Source of the DNA: Amycolatopsis pittospori
Lineage (GTDB): Bacteria > Actinomycetota > Actinomycetes > Mycobacteriales > Pseudonocardiaceae
Length of the DNA stretch: 64,000 bases
Direction of reading: 5' to 3'
NCBI RefSeq assembly: GCF_013870525.1
Contig: NZ_JACBXD010000015.1
Span: 62,001 to 126,000, forward strand
Made by a program: the position numbers and the translations under genes. The notes below the pieces were generated by a model. That model made no database searches, was not told where the DNA came from, and saw nothing but the letters and a program-made list of their open reading frames with translations. This document shows, in pieces, positions 46,924 to 55,535 of this stretch. Every line of letters starts with the position of its first letter. Position 1 is the first letter of the stretch.

Positions 46924-47167
46924 ATAAAGAAAAGACCCGCTCCCGCTCAGCGAAGGCCTGGGGGTTACCTGCGAGCGGAAGCGGGAGCTAAAAGCCGGTA
47001 CGGAGGGCCGCCTCTCGGCGAGTGGCACATCATGGCTCCGGCCGAACCGGTATTCCATGAAGGCGGAGTTTGAGGCCCGGGGGCACCATCCGTACCGACA
47101 CTCTCTACAACGCACAGCCACCTGGAATGTTCCCGACCACTACCCCACGGAAACAGTGACGCACGTC
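46924..47167 (-). ncRNA. Structured RNA-like unit B, second of a tandem pair
   Basis: Same layout as unit A, about 280 bp away: TGACGTGCGTCA palindrome (47156-47167 on the minus strand), outer stem GGTACGGA / TCCGTACC (47088-47095 with 46996-47003, 8 bp perfect), the 97-nt identical core (47004-47100), and a terminator (46972-46984 with 46935-46947, one mismatch) followed by TCTTTTCTTT. Sequence between core and palindrome differs strongly from unit A, so core, terminator and palindrome are what is conserved. Unit B starts 22 bp after the stop of the YjbR-like gene on the same strand. Confidence 0.6.
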
Positions 47168-47188
47168 AACACACGATCGCAGTAACGC

Positions 47189-47533
47189 TCAACAGGGCGG
47201 CGGAACCTGCGCGACGAGTTCCTCGGGGGCCGACAGCCGCCAGGCCTCGTAAACCAGTTCGGTCAGTTCGTCGGACTCGATGCCGTCGAGGTGGACGACC
47301 ACCCAGCCGAATCCTCCGGCGGTGAACTGGACCTCGAAGACGTCCGGGCGTTCGGCCACGAGCGCCTCTTGTTCCGACAGCGTCTGCTTCAGGCCGACGG
47401 TCTGGGTCCGCGGCCAGTAGTACCCGAACCGCTTGCCGCGCACGCTGTACGACTCCCACTCCTTCGCGTCGGAACGCTCGACGTCCGCGAGCTTTTCCAA
47501 CATCCGGTGGAACTCGTCACTCTGCACACTCAC
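47189..47533 (-). CDS. MmcQ/YjbR family protein
   Basis: A 114-residue protein of the MmcQ/YjbR family, a small alpha/beta fold (CyaY-like) often called DNA-binding without proof. FHRMLEKLADVERSDAKEWESY at the start, then TLSEQEALVAERPDVFEVQFTAGGFGWVVVHLDGIESDELTELVYEAW, are the usual family motifs. GTG 47533 and GTG 47527 are both possible; the first sits after GGGGGTTTCA. It stands alone between the catabolic operon and the RNA-like units. Its cellular role is not known. Confidence 0.8.
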   Translation of the reverse strand: MSVQSDEFHRMLEKLADVERSDAKEWESYSVRGKRFGYYWPRTQTVGLKQTLSEQEALVAERPDVFEVQFTAGGFGWVVVHLDGIESDELTELVYEAWRLSAPEELVAQVPPPC

Positions 47534-47585
47534 CTGAAACCCCCAGAACTCGGCGGCCACAGTGTAAGCGCACCGGCCGACAGGT

Positions 47586-49028
47586 TCAGGCGCCCGTCCG
47601 CAGGTCGGCCTTGCGCACCTTTCCCGACGCGGTCCTGGGCAGCCGCTCGACGAACTCGAACCGCACCGGCACCTTGTACTTCGCCAGCCGTCCCAGCAGG
47701 AACCGTCGCAGCTCGTCGTCGCCGGCGTCACCCGACAGGACGACGAAGGCGCGGCCGACCTCGCCCCATTTGTGGTCCGGGACACCGATCACCGCGGCTT
47801 CGGCCACCGCCGGGTGTTCGTAAAGGACGTTCTCCACCTCGGCCGGGTACACGTTTTCCCCGCCGGAGATGAACATGTCCTTCAGCCGGTCGACGATCCG
47901 GTAGTGCCCGTCCTCGTCGACGGTCGCGAGATCGCCGGTGCGGAACCATCCGTCCTCGGTGAACGCGGCCGCCGTCGCGACCGGGTTCCGCCAGTAGCCG
48001 GGTGTCACGTTCGACCCCTTGACCTGGACCTCGCCCGTTCCCGGCGGCTCCAGCCGGACGTCGGCGAAGAACACCGGAACACCCGCCGAGCCCGCCCGCC
48101 CACCACTCTCCCGCGCCTCCAGGAACGTCACGCCCGGCGCGGTCTCGGTCATCCCGTATCCCTGGCAGAACACGAGCCCGCGCCGCTGATACGTCCGCAC
48201 CAGTTCCTCCGGAACGGACGCGCCGCCGCACATCACGCTCCGCACCGACGACAGGTCGGCGGAAGGCCACCGCGGGGACGCGGCCAAGGTGGCGTACATC
48301 GTTGTCACGCCGAACATCCACGTCACCCGGTGCCGCTCGATCAGGTCGAAGCAACCGTCCACATCCCACGATGGGGTGATGAGTGCGCAGCCGCCCTTGA
48401 CCAGGGTGGGCAGCAGCGTCTGCGCCAACGCGGCGATGTGGAACAGCGGCGCGGTGACGAGGGTGACCTCGTCTCCCCCGACGTCGACCCCGATCAGCAG
48501 GTTGAAGGTGTTCCAGAGCAGGTTGGCGTGCGTGAGTGCGGCGCCCTTCGGCCGTCCCGTCGTACCGGACGTGTAGAGGATCAGCGCGACGTCGTCGGCC
48601 GCCACGGTCACGTCTGCCGGGGTCTCACCTGGCTCGGCGAGCCAGGTTTCGTAGTCGTCCAGTGTGACTGTTCGGACCGCGGGCCTGTCGGGGACGGTTC
48701 GGGGCGCGTGGATCAGCACCGTGGCACCGGAATCGTCGAGGATGTGCTCGATCTCCGGGGCGGTCAGCCGGAAGTTGAGCGGGACGAAGATCGCGCCGAG
48801 CGAGGTGGTCGCGAACAGGGTTTCGACGAACGCCGGATGGTTCGGCCCGAGATAGGCCACCCGATCGCCCTTGCGGACGCCCGCCGCGCTCAGTCGCGAA
48901 GCCAGCTTCGCGACGCGCTGGGCGAGACGGGCGTACGTCGTCGGTTCGTCTTCGAAGAGCAGGGCGGTGCGCCCGGGCGAGATCCGCGCCCGGCGGGCGG
49001 GCCAGCCGCCGATTCCCTCGTCGAGCAT
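47586..49028 (-). CDS. Acyl-CoA synthetase (AMP-binding, FadD-like)
   Basis: A 480-residue class I adenylate-forming enzyme that activates a carboxylic acid to its CoA thioester with ATP. Core motifs in order are LILYTSGTTGRPKGAALTHANL (P-loop, about 155), GYGMTETAPGV, GWFRTGDLATVDEDGHYRIVDR and the catalytic Lys in PRTASGKVRKADLR. It is short and typical of bacterial medium-chain or aromatic-acid ligases. It is last in an operon with an SDR, an amidohydrolase, a MaoC dehydratase and a transporter, so it probably starts CoA-dependent degradation of the imported acid. The exact substrate is not evident. Confidence 0.88.
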   Translation of the reverse strand: MLDEGIGGWPARRARISPGRTALLFEDEPTTYARLAQRVAKLASRLSAAGVRKGDRVAYLGPNHPAFVETLFATTSLGAIFVPLNFRLTAPEIEHILDDSGATVLIHAPRTVPDRPAVRTVTLDDYETWLAEPGETPADVTVAADDVALILYTSGTTGRPKGAALTHANLLWNTFNLLIGVDVGGDEVTLVTAPLFHIAALAQTLLPTLVKGGCALITPSWDVDGCFDLIERHRVTWMFGVTTMYATLAASPRWPSADLSSVRSVMCGGASVPEELVRTYQRRGLVFCQGYGMTETAPGVTFLEARESGGRAGSAGVPVFFADVRLEPPGTGEVQVKGSNVTPGYWRNPVATAAAFTEDGWFRTGDLATVDEDGHYRIVDRLKDMFISGGENVYPAEVENVLYEHPAVAEAAVIGVPDHKWGEVGRAFVVLSGDAGDDELRRFLLGRLAKYKVPVRFEFVERLPRTASGKVRKADLRTGA

Positions 49029-49038
49029 CCGCGGTCTC

Positions 49039-50361
49039 CTATTCGACGGTTTCCACAGCGGCGGTCCTGGCGGGCGACGTCTCGATCAAGTCTCGCCGGT
49101 TCGTCTCCTTCAGCGCCAGCACGCAGCCTGCCGAGAGCAGGCAGAACGCCGCGATCGTCCAGGACACCGCCGTCGTCGACGGCTCGCCGGACGCGCGCTG
49201 GAACTCGGCGAACAGCACCGGCGCGAAGCCCGCGCCGAGGCCGGCGAGCTGATATCCCAATGAGGCGCCGGTGTACCGGTTCTCGGTGGCGAACAGTTCG
49301 GTGTAGAGCGCGGCCAGCGGCCCGTACATCATCGGGTGCAAGACGCCCTGTCCGATCACCAGCGCCACGAGCAGCAGTGCGCCGCTGCGGCTGTCGACGA
49401 GCGGGAACAGCAGGAACCCGTACACCGCGGTCACCACCGCGCCGATCATCACGACCGGCCGCCTGCCGAACCGGTCCGAGACCGCCGACCAGCCGATGAT
49501 GCCCACGACGGCGCACGCGGACGACACGGTGAGCGCGTTCAGCACGGCTTGCCGCCCATGTCCCGCTTGGACGCCGTATGCGAGCACGAACGTCGTCAGC
49601 GTCGCCTGCACGACGAACGCGGCGAGCCCCACACCGACGCCCAGCAGCAACGTCTTCGGCTGGTCGCGCAGCACGGCGACGAGCGGGAACCGGCGTCGCG
49701 GCGCTTTCGTCTTGGCGGCGAGGAAAGCCGGGGTCTCTTCGACCCGGGAGCGGACGAACAACCCGATCGCCAGGAGCACGACACTGAGCAGGAACGGCAC
49801 TCGCCAGCCCCAGTCCAGGAACGCAGCCTCGCCGGTGATGGCCACCGTCGCCGTCATCACCAGGGTCGACACGACCATCCCGCTCGGCGCGCCCGCGTTC
49901 GCGAAGCTGGCCCACAGGCCGCGCCGCGTTGTGGCGTGTTCGGCGGACATCAGGACGGCGCCGCCCCATTCGCCGCCGACCGAGACGCCCTGCAGCACCC
50001 GCAACAGGATCAGGCCGACCGGCGCGGCGGGCCCGATCTGGTCGTAGGTCGGCAGAAGCCCGATGAGGAAGCTGGAGACACCCATCAGCGTCATGGTCAT
50101 CACGAGCATCCGCTTGCGGCCGAGCTTGTCGCCGAAATGTCCGAAGAGCACGCCGCCCAGCGGCCGGGCGAGATAGCCGGTGGCGAAGGTGCCGAAACTG
50201 GCGACCGTCGCGAGCGCGGGGTCGAGATCCGAGAAGAACACCTTGGTGAACACCACCGCGGAAGCCGTGGCGTAGAGCAGGAAGTCGTAGTACTCGATCA
50301 GGCTGCCGAGGTAGCTCGAAGCGACCGCTCGGCGGAGCTGGACGTTGCGCTGGGACCGCAT
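49039..50361 (-). CDS. MFS transporter of the metabolite:H+ symporter type (MHS)
   Basis: A 440-residue transporter with 12 predicted spans. ASSYLGSLIEYYDFLLYATASAVVF is the typical start of the MHS/ShiA group, and the loop 2-3 motif GHFGDKLGRKRMLV and the related SDRFGRRPVVM between TM8 and TM9 are present. RVLQGVSVGGEWGGA is TM4. Such proteins take up organic acids such as shikimate, citrate or aromatic acids. ATG 50361 follows GAGGAGGAGAA. It lies between the MaoC and ligase genes and probably brings in the acid that the ligase activates. Confidence 0.9.
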   Translation of the reverse strand: MRSQRNVQLRRAVASSYLGSLIEYYDFLLYATASAVVFTKVFFSDLDPALATVASFGTFATGYLARPLGGVLFGHFGDKLGRKRMLVMTMTLMGVSSFLIGLLPTYDQIGPAAPVGLILLRVLQGVSVGGEWGGAVLMSAEHATTRRGLWASFANAGAPSGMVVSTLVMTATVAITGEAAFLDWGWRVPFLLSVVLLAIGLFVRSRVEETPAFLAAKTKAPRRRFPLVAVLRDQPKTLLLGVGVGLAAFVVQATLTTFVLAYGVQAGHGRQAVLNALTVSSACAVVGIIGWSAVSDRFGRRPVVMIGAVVTAVYGFLLFPLVDSRSGALLLVALVIGQGVLHPMMYGPLAALYTELFATENRYTGASLGYQLAGLGAGFAPVLFAEFQRASGEPSTTAVSWTIAAFCLLSAGCVLALKETNRRDLIETSPARTAAVETVE

Positions 50362-50377
50362 GGCCTTCTCCTCCTCG

Positions 50378-50830
50378 TCAGGCGTAGTGCCGGTAGACGG
50401 CGCGCGCGACGCAGGCCGGTTTGGCGGAGCCGTCGAGTTCGATCGTGAAGTCGAGGACCATCTGGACCCCGTCGGCGATGTCGGTGACCTCGGCGACCTT
50501 CCCGGCGAGGCGGATCTTGCCGCCGGCCGGGACGGGGCTGGGGAACCGCACCTTCTCCAGTCCGTAGTTCACGCTCATCCGCACGCCGGTGATCTCCAGC
50601 AGATCTGAGAACAGCGGGATCAGCAGGGACAGCGTCAGGTATCCGTGCGCGATGGTCCCGCCGAACGGGCCCCCGGCCGCGCGTTCGGGGTCGACGTGGA
50701 TCCACTGGTGGTCGTCGGTCGCGTCGGCGAACCGGCCGATCCGGTCCTGGGTGATCTCCACCCAGTCGCCGTGGCCGAGGTCCGCGCCCGCGAGGGCCTT
50801 GATCTCTTCGATGCCGTTCGCGTGGGTCAT
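50378..50830 (-). CDS. MaoC-family hydratase/dehydratase
   Basis: A 150-residue hot-dog-fold enoyl-CoA hydratase-like protein. DATDDHQWIHVDPERAAGGPFGGTIAHGYLTLSLL holds the catalytic D-x(5)-H hydratase-2 motif (DDHQWIH, about residue 37-43) and the GG(T)IAHGYLTL glycine/His block. It should hydrate or dehydrate a CoA-thioester intermediate. ATG 50830 follows AGGAGAGAC; the gap to the amidohydrolase is 7 bp, so it is in the operon. Confidence 0.9.
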   Translation of the reverse strand: MTHANGIEEIKALAGADLGHGDWVEITQDRIGRFADATDDHQWIHVDPERAAGGPFGGTIAHGYLTLSLLIPLFSDLLEITGVRMSVNYGLEKVRFPSPVPAGGKIRLAGKVAEVTDIADGVQMVLDFTIELDGSAKPACVARAVYRHYA

Positions 50831-50837
50831 GTCTCTC

Positions 50838-51719
50838 CTAGCCGTTCTTGACGAGGCCGAGCAGCTTCGCCGCGTTGTCCTTGAGGATCTTCGGGCGGAC
50901 TTCGGGTTTGATCTCGAGTTCGGCGAAGTCGGCGAGCCACCGGTCCGGGGTGATCACCGGATAGTCGGAGCCGAACAGGACCTTGTCCTTCAACAGGGTG
51001 TTGGCGTACCGCACGAGTTGCGGCGGGAAGTACTTCGGCGACCAGCCCGACAGGTCGATGTGGACGTACGGTTTATGCGTCGCGACCGCCAAAGCCTCGT
51101 CCTGCCAGGGGAAGGACGGATGCGCGAGGATGATGCGGAGTTCGGGGAAGTCGACGGCGACGTCGTCCACCAGCAAGGGATTCGAGTACTTGAGCCGGAT
51201 CCCGCCGCCACCGGGGACGCCGGCGCCGATGCCGGTCTGCCCGGTGTGGAACAGCGCGGGAACCTCGAGTTCTTGGATGGCTTCGTAAAGCGGGTACGCC
51301 ATCCGGTCGTTCGGCGCGAAACCCTGGAGGCTCGGGTGGAACTTGAAGCCTCGGACGCCGTGTTCCTCGACCAGCCTGCGGGCCTCACGGACGCCGGCCC
51401 CGCCTTTCCACGGATCGACGCTGGCGAAGGGGATGAGGACGTCGCCGTGCTCTGCGCAGCTTTCGGCGACCTCCTCGTTCGCGATCCGCGCGTGACCGGT
51501 GGCGTGTTCGGCGTCGACGGTGAAGACGACGGCGGCCATCCTGCGTTCCCGGTAGTACGCCGCCATTTCCGCGATGGACGGCTGCCGGTGACCGTGTGCC
51601 TTGAAGTACTTCTCCGACGCGCCGAACAGCGCGGGGCTCAGCGAACCGTGGCCGTCCTTGGAGATCTCCGCGTGGGTGTGGACGTCGATCGCGACCACTT
51701 CGTCGAGGTCGATCGGCAT
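50838..51719 (-). CDS. Amidohydrolase-2 family metal-dependent hydrolase
   Basis: A 293-residue TIM-barrel protein of the amidohydrolase-2 / ACMSD-like group, which holds decarboxylases and hydratases. AIDVHTHAEISKDG has the HxH metal motif at about residue 13, FKFHPSLQGF and LFHTGQTGIG follow, then IILAHPSFPWQDEAL and the metal Asp in LFGSDYPVITPDRW. It begins one base after the SDR stop. Members act on aromatic or dicarboxylic acids, often decarboxylating. Which reaction it carries out here is not clear. Confidence 0.82.
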   Translation of the reverse strand: MPIDLDEVVAIDVHTHAEISKDGHGSLSPALFGASEKYFKAHGHRQPSIAEMAAYYRERRMAAVVFTVDAEHATGHARIANEEVAESCAEHGDVLIPFASVDPWKGGAGVREARRLVEEHGVRGFKFHPSLQGFAPNDRMAYPLYEAIQELEVPALFHTGQTGIGAGVPGGGGIRLKYSNPLLVDDVAVDFPELRIILAHPSFPWQDEALAVATHKPYVHIDLSGWSPKYFPPQLVRYANTLLKDKVLFGSDYPVITPDRWLADFAELEIKPEVRPKILKDNAAKLLGLVKNG

Positions 51720-51720
51720 G

Positions 51721-52626
51721 TCACGGTCCCTTCGGCGCGGGGATGCCGAAACTCTCCGGGGCGGCGCCGACCCCGGCGTGCCAATCGAGCGCGATCCCGT
51801 CGGCGGTCCAGCCGCCGTCGGCGAAGGCCACGGTCTTCTCCCGCGGGTGTGCCCAGAGAGCGAGCCGGTCTCCGCCGATGCCGATCGCCTGACCGGTGAT
51901 GTCCTTCGACTCGTCCGAGGCCAGGAAGACGACCAGGGACGCGGCGTCCTCGACCGTGCCCAGCCCTTCGTCGCGGCGCAGCCAGGGCGGGAACGGTTCG
52001 CCGGTGCGTTCCGCTTCCTCGATCACCGGCGCGAAGGCCGGGATGGTGCGCGTCATCTCCGTCGCGGCCACCGGGACGACGGCGTTGACCAGGATCTCCG
52101 CCTTCGCCAGTTCCATCGCCCAGGTCCGCGCCATGGCGGCGATCCCGGCCTTCGCGGCGGCGTAGTTGGTCTGCCCGAAGTTGCCCCGCTGCCCGGCGGG
52201 CGAGGAGACCAGGATCAGCCTGCCGCCCTCCCCCTGTTCCCGCATCCGGACTGCGGCGGCCCGAGCGCAGGTGAACGTGCCGCGGAGATGAACGCGGACG
52301 ACGTCGTCGAAGTCTTCGTCGGACATCTTCCACAGCACCCTGTCGCGCAGGATCCCGGCGTTGGTGACCAGCACGTCGAGCCGGCCGAACTCCCCGACCG
52401 CGGTGGCGACCAGTCGTTCGGCGACCTCGGCGTCCCCCACCGGCGCGATCACCGGAACGGCTCGCCCACCTGCCGCGGCGATGGCGCCGACGGTTTCCCC
52501 TGCCGCCGCCTCGTCCACGTCGTTGACCACGACGGCGGCACCCGCGGCGGCGAGCGCTGCCGCGTAGGCCCGCCCCAATCCGCGGCCGCTGCCGGTGACC
52601 ACCGCGACCTTGCCCGACAAGTCCAT
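51721..52626 (-). CDS. SDR-family 3-hydroxyacyl-CoA dehydrogenase-like oxidoreductase
   Basis: A 301-residue short-chain dehydrogenase. The nucleotide-binding motif TGSGRGLGRAYA is at residues 12-23, VLVTNAGILRD has the NAG motif, LVSSPAGQRGNFGQTNYAAAK carries the catalytic Ser, Tyr and Lys. The length and C-terminal extension recall the dehydrogenase domain of multifunctional beta-oxidation enzymes that work with a MaoC hydratase. ATG 52626 follows GAGAGGACG. It is the first gene of the operon, divergent from the PaaX-type regulator with 97 bp between. Confidence 0.85.
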   Translation of the reverse strand: MDLSGKVAVVTGSGRGLGRAYAAALAAAGAAVVVNDVDEAAAGETVGAIAAAGGRAVPVIAPVGDAEVAERLVATAVGEFGRLDVLVTNAGILRDRVLWKMSDEDFDDVVRVHLRGTFTCARAAAVRMREQGEGGRLILVSSPAGQRGNFGQTNYAAAKAGIAAMARTWAMELAKAEILVNAVVPVAATEMTRTIPAFAPVIEEAERTGEPFPPWLRRDEGLGTVEDAASLVVFLASDESKDITGQAIGIGGDRLALWAHPREKTVAFADGGWTADGIALDWHAGVGAAPESFGIPAPKGP

Positions 52627-52723
52627 GGAGCCGTCCTCTCGTCGTCCGTTGCGGACCTAAAGTAGGTCACAATTCAAACGGCCGTCAAGAATCTGCCCAA
52701 CATCATCGTCTAAGCTGCTCTGC

Positions 52724-53560
52724 GTGACCGAAGACGACACCGCATCCGGCCAGGCCCACCGGCCGCAGTCCCTGATGCTCAACTTCCTGGGCCTGTACGT
52801 GCTCGGCCGCGACACCGCCGTCTACTCCGGCAGCGTGATCGACGTGTTCGCCCGGGTGGGCGTCTCCGAGGAGGCCGTGCGCTCGACGCTGACCCGGATG
52901 GTCGCCCGCGGCCTGCTGACCAGACAGCGCCGAGGGCGACGTGTCTACTTCGGACTGACCGCCCGCGCGACCGAGGTCCTGGAGGACGGGCGGCGGCGGA
53001 TCTGGGACACCGGCGCGGTCAACCGCGACTGGGACGGCACCTGGACCCTCGTCGGCTACTCCCTGCCCGACAGCAGGCGCGGCGACCGGCACGATCTGCG
53101 CAGCCAGCTCGTCTGGGCGGGTTTCGGCCTGCTGCAGAACGGTTTGTGGATCGCACCGGGCACCAGGGACGTCACCGCGATCGCCGGACCGCTCGGCCTG
53201 CTCGACCACGTGACCGTGTTCAGCGCCCAGGAGGCCAAGCCGACGGAATCCGCCGACCTGGTGCGCAAGGCCTTCGACATCGACGAGATTTCCGCCCGGT
53301 ACCACGCCTTCCTCGACCGCTGGGATACGCCGAACCCGCTCCCCTCGATACCGGACGAGCTGGCCCGCCGCCTGCTTCTCCACACCGACTGGCTGCAAGC
53401 CGTCCGGCAGGACCCCCACCTCCCCGCCGAACACCTGCCCGAGGACTGGCCGGCCATTCGCGCGGAACAGGTCTTCGCGAAGCTCGACGAACGGATCCGG
53501 GACGCGTCGGCGAAATCGGCCGAGGAGGAGCTCGACGTCGTGAGTGCCGCCGACGGCTAG
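52724..53560 (+). CDS. PaaX-family transcriptional regulator
   Basis: A 278-residue GntR-like PaaX repressor. Residues 12-72 form a winged helix with LMLNFLGLYVLGRD and SVIDVFARVGVSEEAVRSTLTRMVARGLL. The C-terminal domain (WTLVGYSLPDSRRGDRHDLRSQLVWAGFGLLQNGLWIAP) is typical of PaaX, which binds aryl-CoA thioesters such as phenylacetyl-CoA. It is divergent from the SDR-to-ligase operon and most likely represses it until the CoA-activated substrate appears. GTG 52724 has a weak ribosome site, so start is not certain. Confidence 0.88.
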   Translation: MTEDDTASGQAHRPQSLMLNFLGLYVLGRDTAVYSGSVIDVFARVGVSEEAVRSTLTRMVARGLLTRQRRGRRVYFGLTARATEVLEDGRRRIWDTGAVNRDWDGTWTLVGYSLPDSRRGDRHDLRSQLVWAGFGLLQNGLWIAPGTRDVTAIAGPLGLLDHVTVFSAQEAKPTESADLVRKAFDIDEISARYHAFLDRWDTPNPLPSIPDELARRLLLHTDWLQAVRQDPHLPAEHLPEDWPAIRAEQVFAKLDERIRDASAKSAEEELDVVSAADG

Positions 53561-53617
53561 GCCGCGCTACCCTCGGTTTCCGGTGTGGATCATCGCGCGA
53601 TCCGAGGGAGCTGCGAA

Positions 53618-54241
53618 ATGGACCGTCCGGCCACGGCGGAGGAACTGTTCGACACCATCGGTTCCGCCTACGAGGACGTTTTCGGCCGTCCACCGGTGGT
53701 CGGCAGGGCGGTGCGCCATCTGCTGGAAACGCTGCCGCCGTCGTCGAGGGTGCTCGACATCGGCAGCGGAACCGGCCGTCCGGTCGCCGAAGACCTGACC
53801 GCCGCCGGGCACCGGGTGACCGGGCTCGACGTCTCGTCGGTGATGATCGGCATCGCCCGCGAACAGGTCCCCGCCGCCACGTTCGTACGAGCCGATGTGC
53901 GGGAATGGACGTCTCCGCCCGAGTCGTGGGAAGCCGTCTGCGCGTTCTTCCCGTTCCTGCAGATGCCGCGCAAGGACACCGAAGCCGTACTCGCCGACGT
54001 CGCGCGCTGGCTGGTGCCGGGCGGGCTGTTCGCCCTCGTCACCGTGCCGCGAGACTATGAAGACGTGCCGGTGCAGTTCTTCGGCCACACCTTCCACGAA
54101 ACGAGTTTCATGCCGGACGACCTCGTCCGGCGGGTCGGCGCGGCCGGACTCGAGGTCACCGGCACCCATTCGGAGATCTTCACCGCGGACGAGCCGGGGA
54201 CGCCGCCCGAGGAGCATCTGCTGATCACGGCGCGCCGCTGA
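53618..54241 (+). CDS. SAM-dependent methyltransferase, class I
   Basis: A 207-residue cytoplasmic methyltransferase. SRVLDIGSGTGRPVAEDL is motif I and binds S-adenosylmethionine; GLDVSSVMI, FVRADVREW, and the post-motif region RWLVPGGLFALVTVP follow. The ATG at 53618 is used because GAGGGAG lies 7 bp upstream; a GTG 33 bases earlier has none. It is 24 residues shorter than common UbiE-type enzymes. It sits alone between PaaX and the histidine kinase. The substrate is unknown. Confidence 0.85.
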   Translation: MDRPATAEELFDTIGSAYEDVFGRPPVVGRAVRHLLETLPPSSRVLDIGSGTGRPVAEDLTAAGHRVTGLDVSSVMIGIAREQVPAATFVRADVREWTSPPESWEAVCAFFPFLQMPRKDTEAVLADVARWLVPGGLFALVTVPRDYEDVPVQFFGHTFHETSFMPDDLVRRVGAAGLEVTGTHSEIFTADEPGTPPEEHLLITARR

Positions 54242-54298
54242 GCAGGGCAAGGAGACAGCCATCATCGCGGTCGCGATCGTCGACCCCGGCGGAATCGG

Positions 54299-55534
54299 CT
54301 AGGCGACGGCCGAACCTTCAGCCACCGGTGCCGCAGGCAACTCCCGCGGTTCTTCCCGCTCCACCCCGGGGAACGCGACTCTCACCGAGAGTCCTCCGTC
54401 CGGCCGGGCGGCGGCCAGGATCGCGGCGTCGTGCGCGGTCGCGATGGCGCGGACAATCGACAGTCCGAGTCCGTGGCGGCCTTCCGGCCCCGCGGTGCGG
54501 TCGAGCCGCTGGAACGGTTCGAACAGGCGCTCCACCTGCTCGGCCGGGATGGTCTTGCCGGTGTTCGACACCGACACGACGGCGTAGGCGCCTTGCGTCT
54601 CCACGCTGACTTCGACCCTTCCGCCGGGCACGTTGTACCCGACGGCGTTGTCCACGAGGTTCGCCACCAGGCGTTCCACGAGCGCGGGGTCCCCGGTGGT
54701 CAGCGCCGGGGCGACGCGCGCCTCGATACGAACGTCGCGGTGCCGCGCGGCCGGCCGGGAGACCTGCAGGACCTGCTCGGTCAGCACCGCCAGGTCGACC
54801 GGTTCCCGGTGTTCCACCCCGCGTTCGCTGCTCGCCAGTGTGAGCAGCGATTCCAGCAGCCGTCCCTGCTGGCGGCCGAGCACCAGCAGGCGCTCGAACG
54901 TCGCGCGGAAGGCAGGGAGTGAACCCGCCGGGTCGATCAGCGTCTCCTCCAGCAGCGCGTGCTGGACGGTGAGCGGGGTGCGCAGTTCGTGGGCGGCGTT
55001 GGCGATGAAGCGTTTGTGCGCGTCCAGCGCCGATTCCAGCCTGCCGAGCAGTCCGTCGATGGTGTCCGACAGATCCTTGATCTCGTCGCGCGGTCCCTCC
55101 GCGGCCAGCCGCTCGTTGACGGTGCGCGCGGAGATCTGCTGCAACGACTCGGTCATCGTCCGCAGCGGCCGCAGTACCCGCCCGGCCACCAGCCAGCCGA
55201 GCACGATCGAGATCACCGTCATGATCGCCAGCGCTATCCCCGACTGGACCAGCAGGACCCGCAGTTCCTCCTCGTGCCGGACGACGGCCTGCGCCTGCCG
55301 TTCCGCCGCGCTCGCGGGCATGTCGGCCGGGGCCTGGTCGGTCACCGTCGGCGCACCGCCACCCGGCCGCTGCGTGACGAAGGTGAAGTTCTCCCGCGGC
55401 GAGTTGGCGACCAGCAGATAGGTGATCGCGAGCAGCACGGCGCCGGAGAACACGAACAGCAGGCCGTACAACGCGGTGAGCCGCAGCCGGACCCGGCTGG
55501 GCTTGAGACGCGGGAGCCACTCGGTCACGCGCAT
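54299..55534 (-). CDS. Membrane sensor histidine kinase
   Basis: A 411-residue kinase. TM1 is about 19-43 and TM2 about 94-118, with a short extracellular sensor loop of 50 residues between; a HAMP region follows (about 119-170). The phospho-accepting His is in AAHELRTPLTVQHALLE (H182). The ATPase domain has VANLVDNAVGYNVPGG (N box) and GRHGLGLSIVRAIATAHD (G2 box). The small loop suggests sensing within or near the membrane, as in kinases that detect membrane-active peptides. It is 1 bp after the response regulator stop. Confidence 0.9.
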   Translation of the reverse strand: MRVTEWLPRLKPSRVRLRLTALYGLLFVFSGAVLLAITYLLVANSPRENFTFVTQRPGGGAPTVTDQAPADMPASAAERQAQAVVRHEEELRVLLVQSGIALAIMTVISIVLGWLVAGRVLRPLRTMTESLQQISARTVNERLAAEGPRDEIKDLSDTIDGLLGRLESALDAHKRFIANAAHELRTPLTVQHALLEETLIDPAGSLPAFRATFERLLVLGRQQGRLLESLLTLASSERGVEHREPVDLAVLTEQVLQVSRPAARHRDVRIEARVAPALTTGDPALVERLVANLVDNAVGYNVPGGRVEVSVETQGAYAVVSVSNTGKTIPAEQVERLFEPFQRLDRTAGPEGRHGLGLSIVRAIATAHDAAILAAARPDGGLSVRVAFPGVEREEPRELPAAPVAEGSAVA

Positions 55535-55535
55535 G

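Noticed and set aside
46667..47121. Two minus-strand proteins sharing a stretch such as GRSHDVPLAERRP
   Set aside because: The similarity is only that of the duplicated RNA core; the frames lack ribosome sites, and run through terminator stems.
46643..47167. CRISPR array or diversity-generating repeat
   Set aside because: Only two units of about 280 bp, no short regular spacers, no Cas genes or reverse transcriptase; differences are not limited to adenines.
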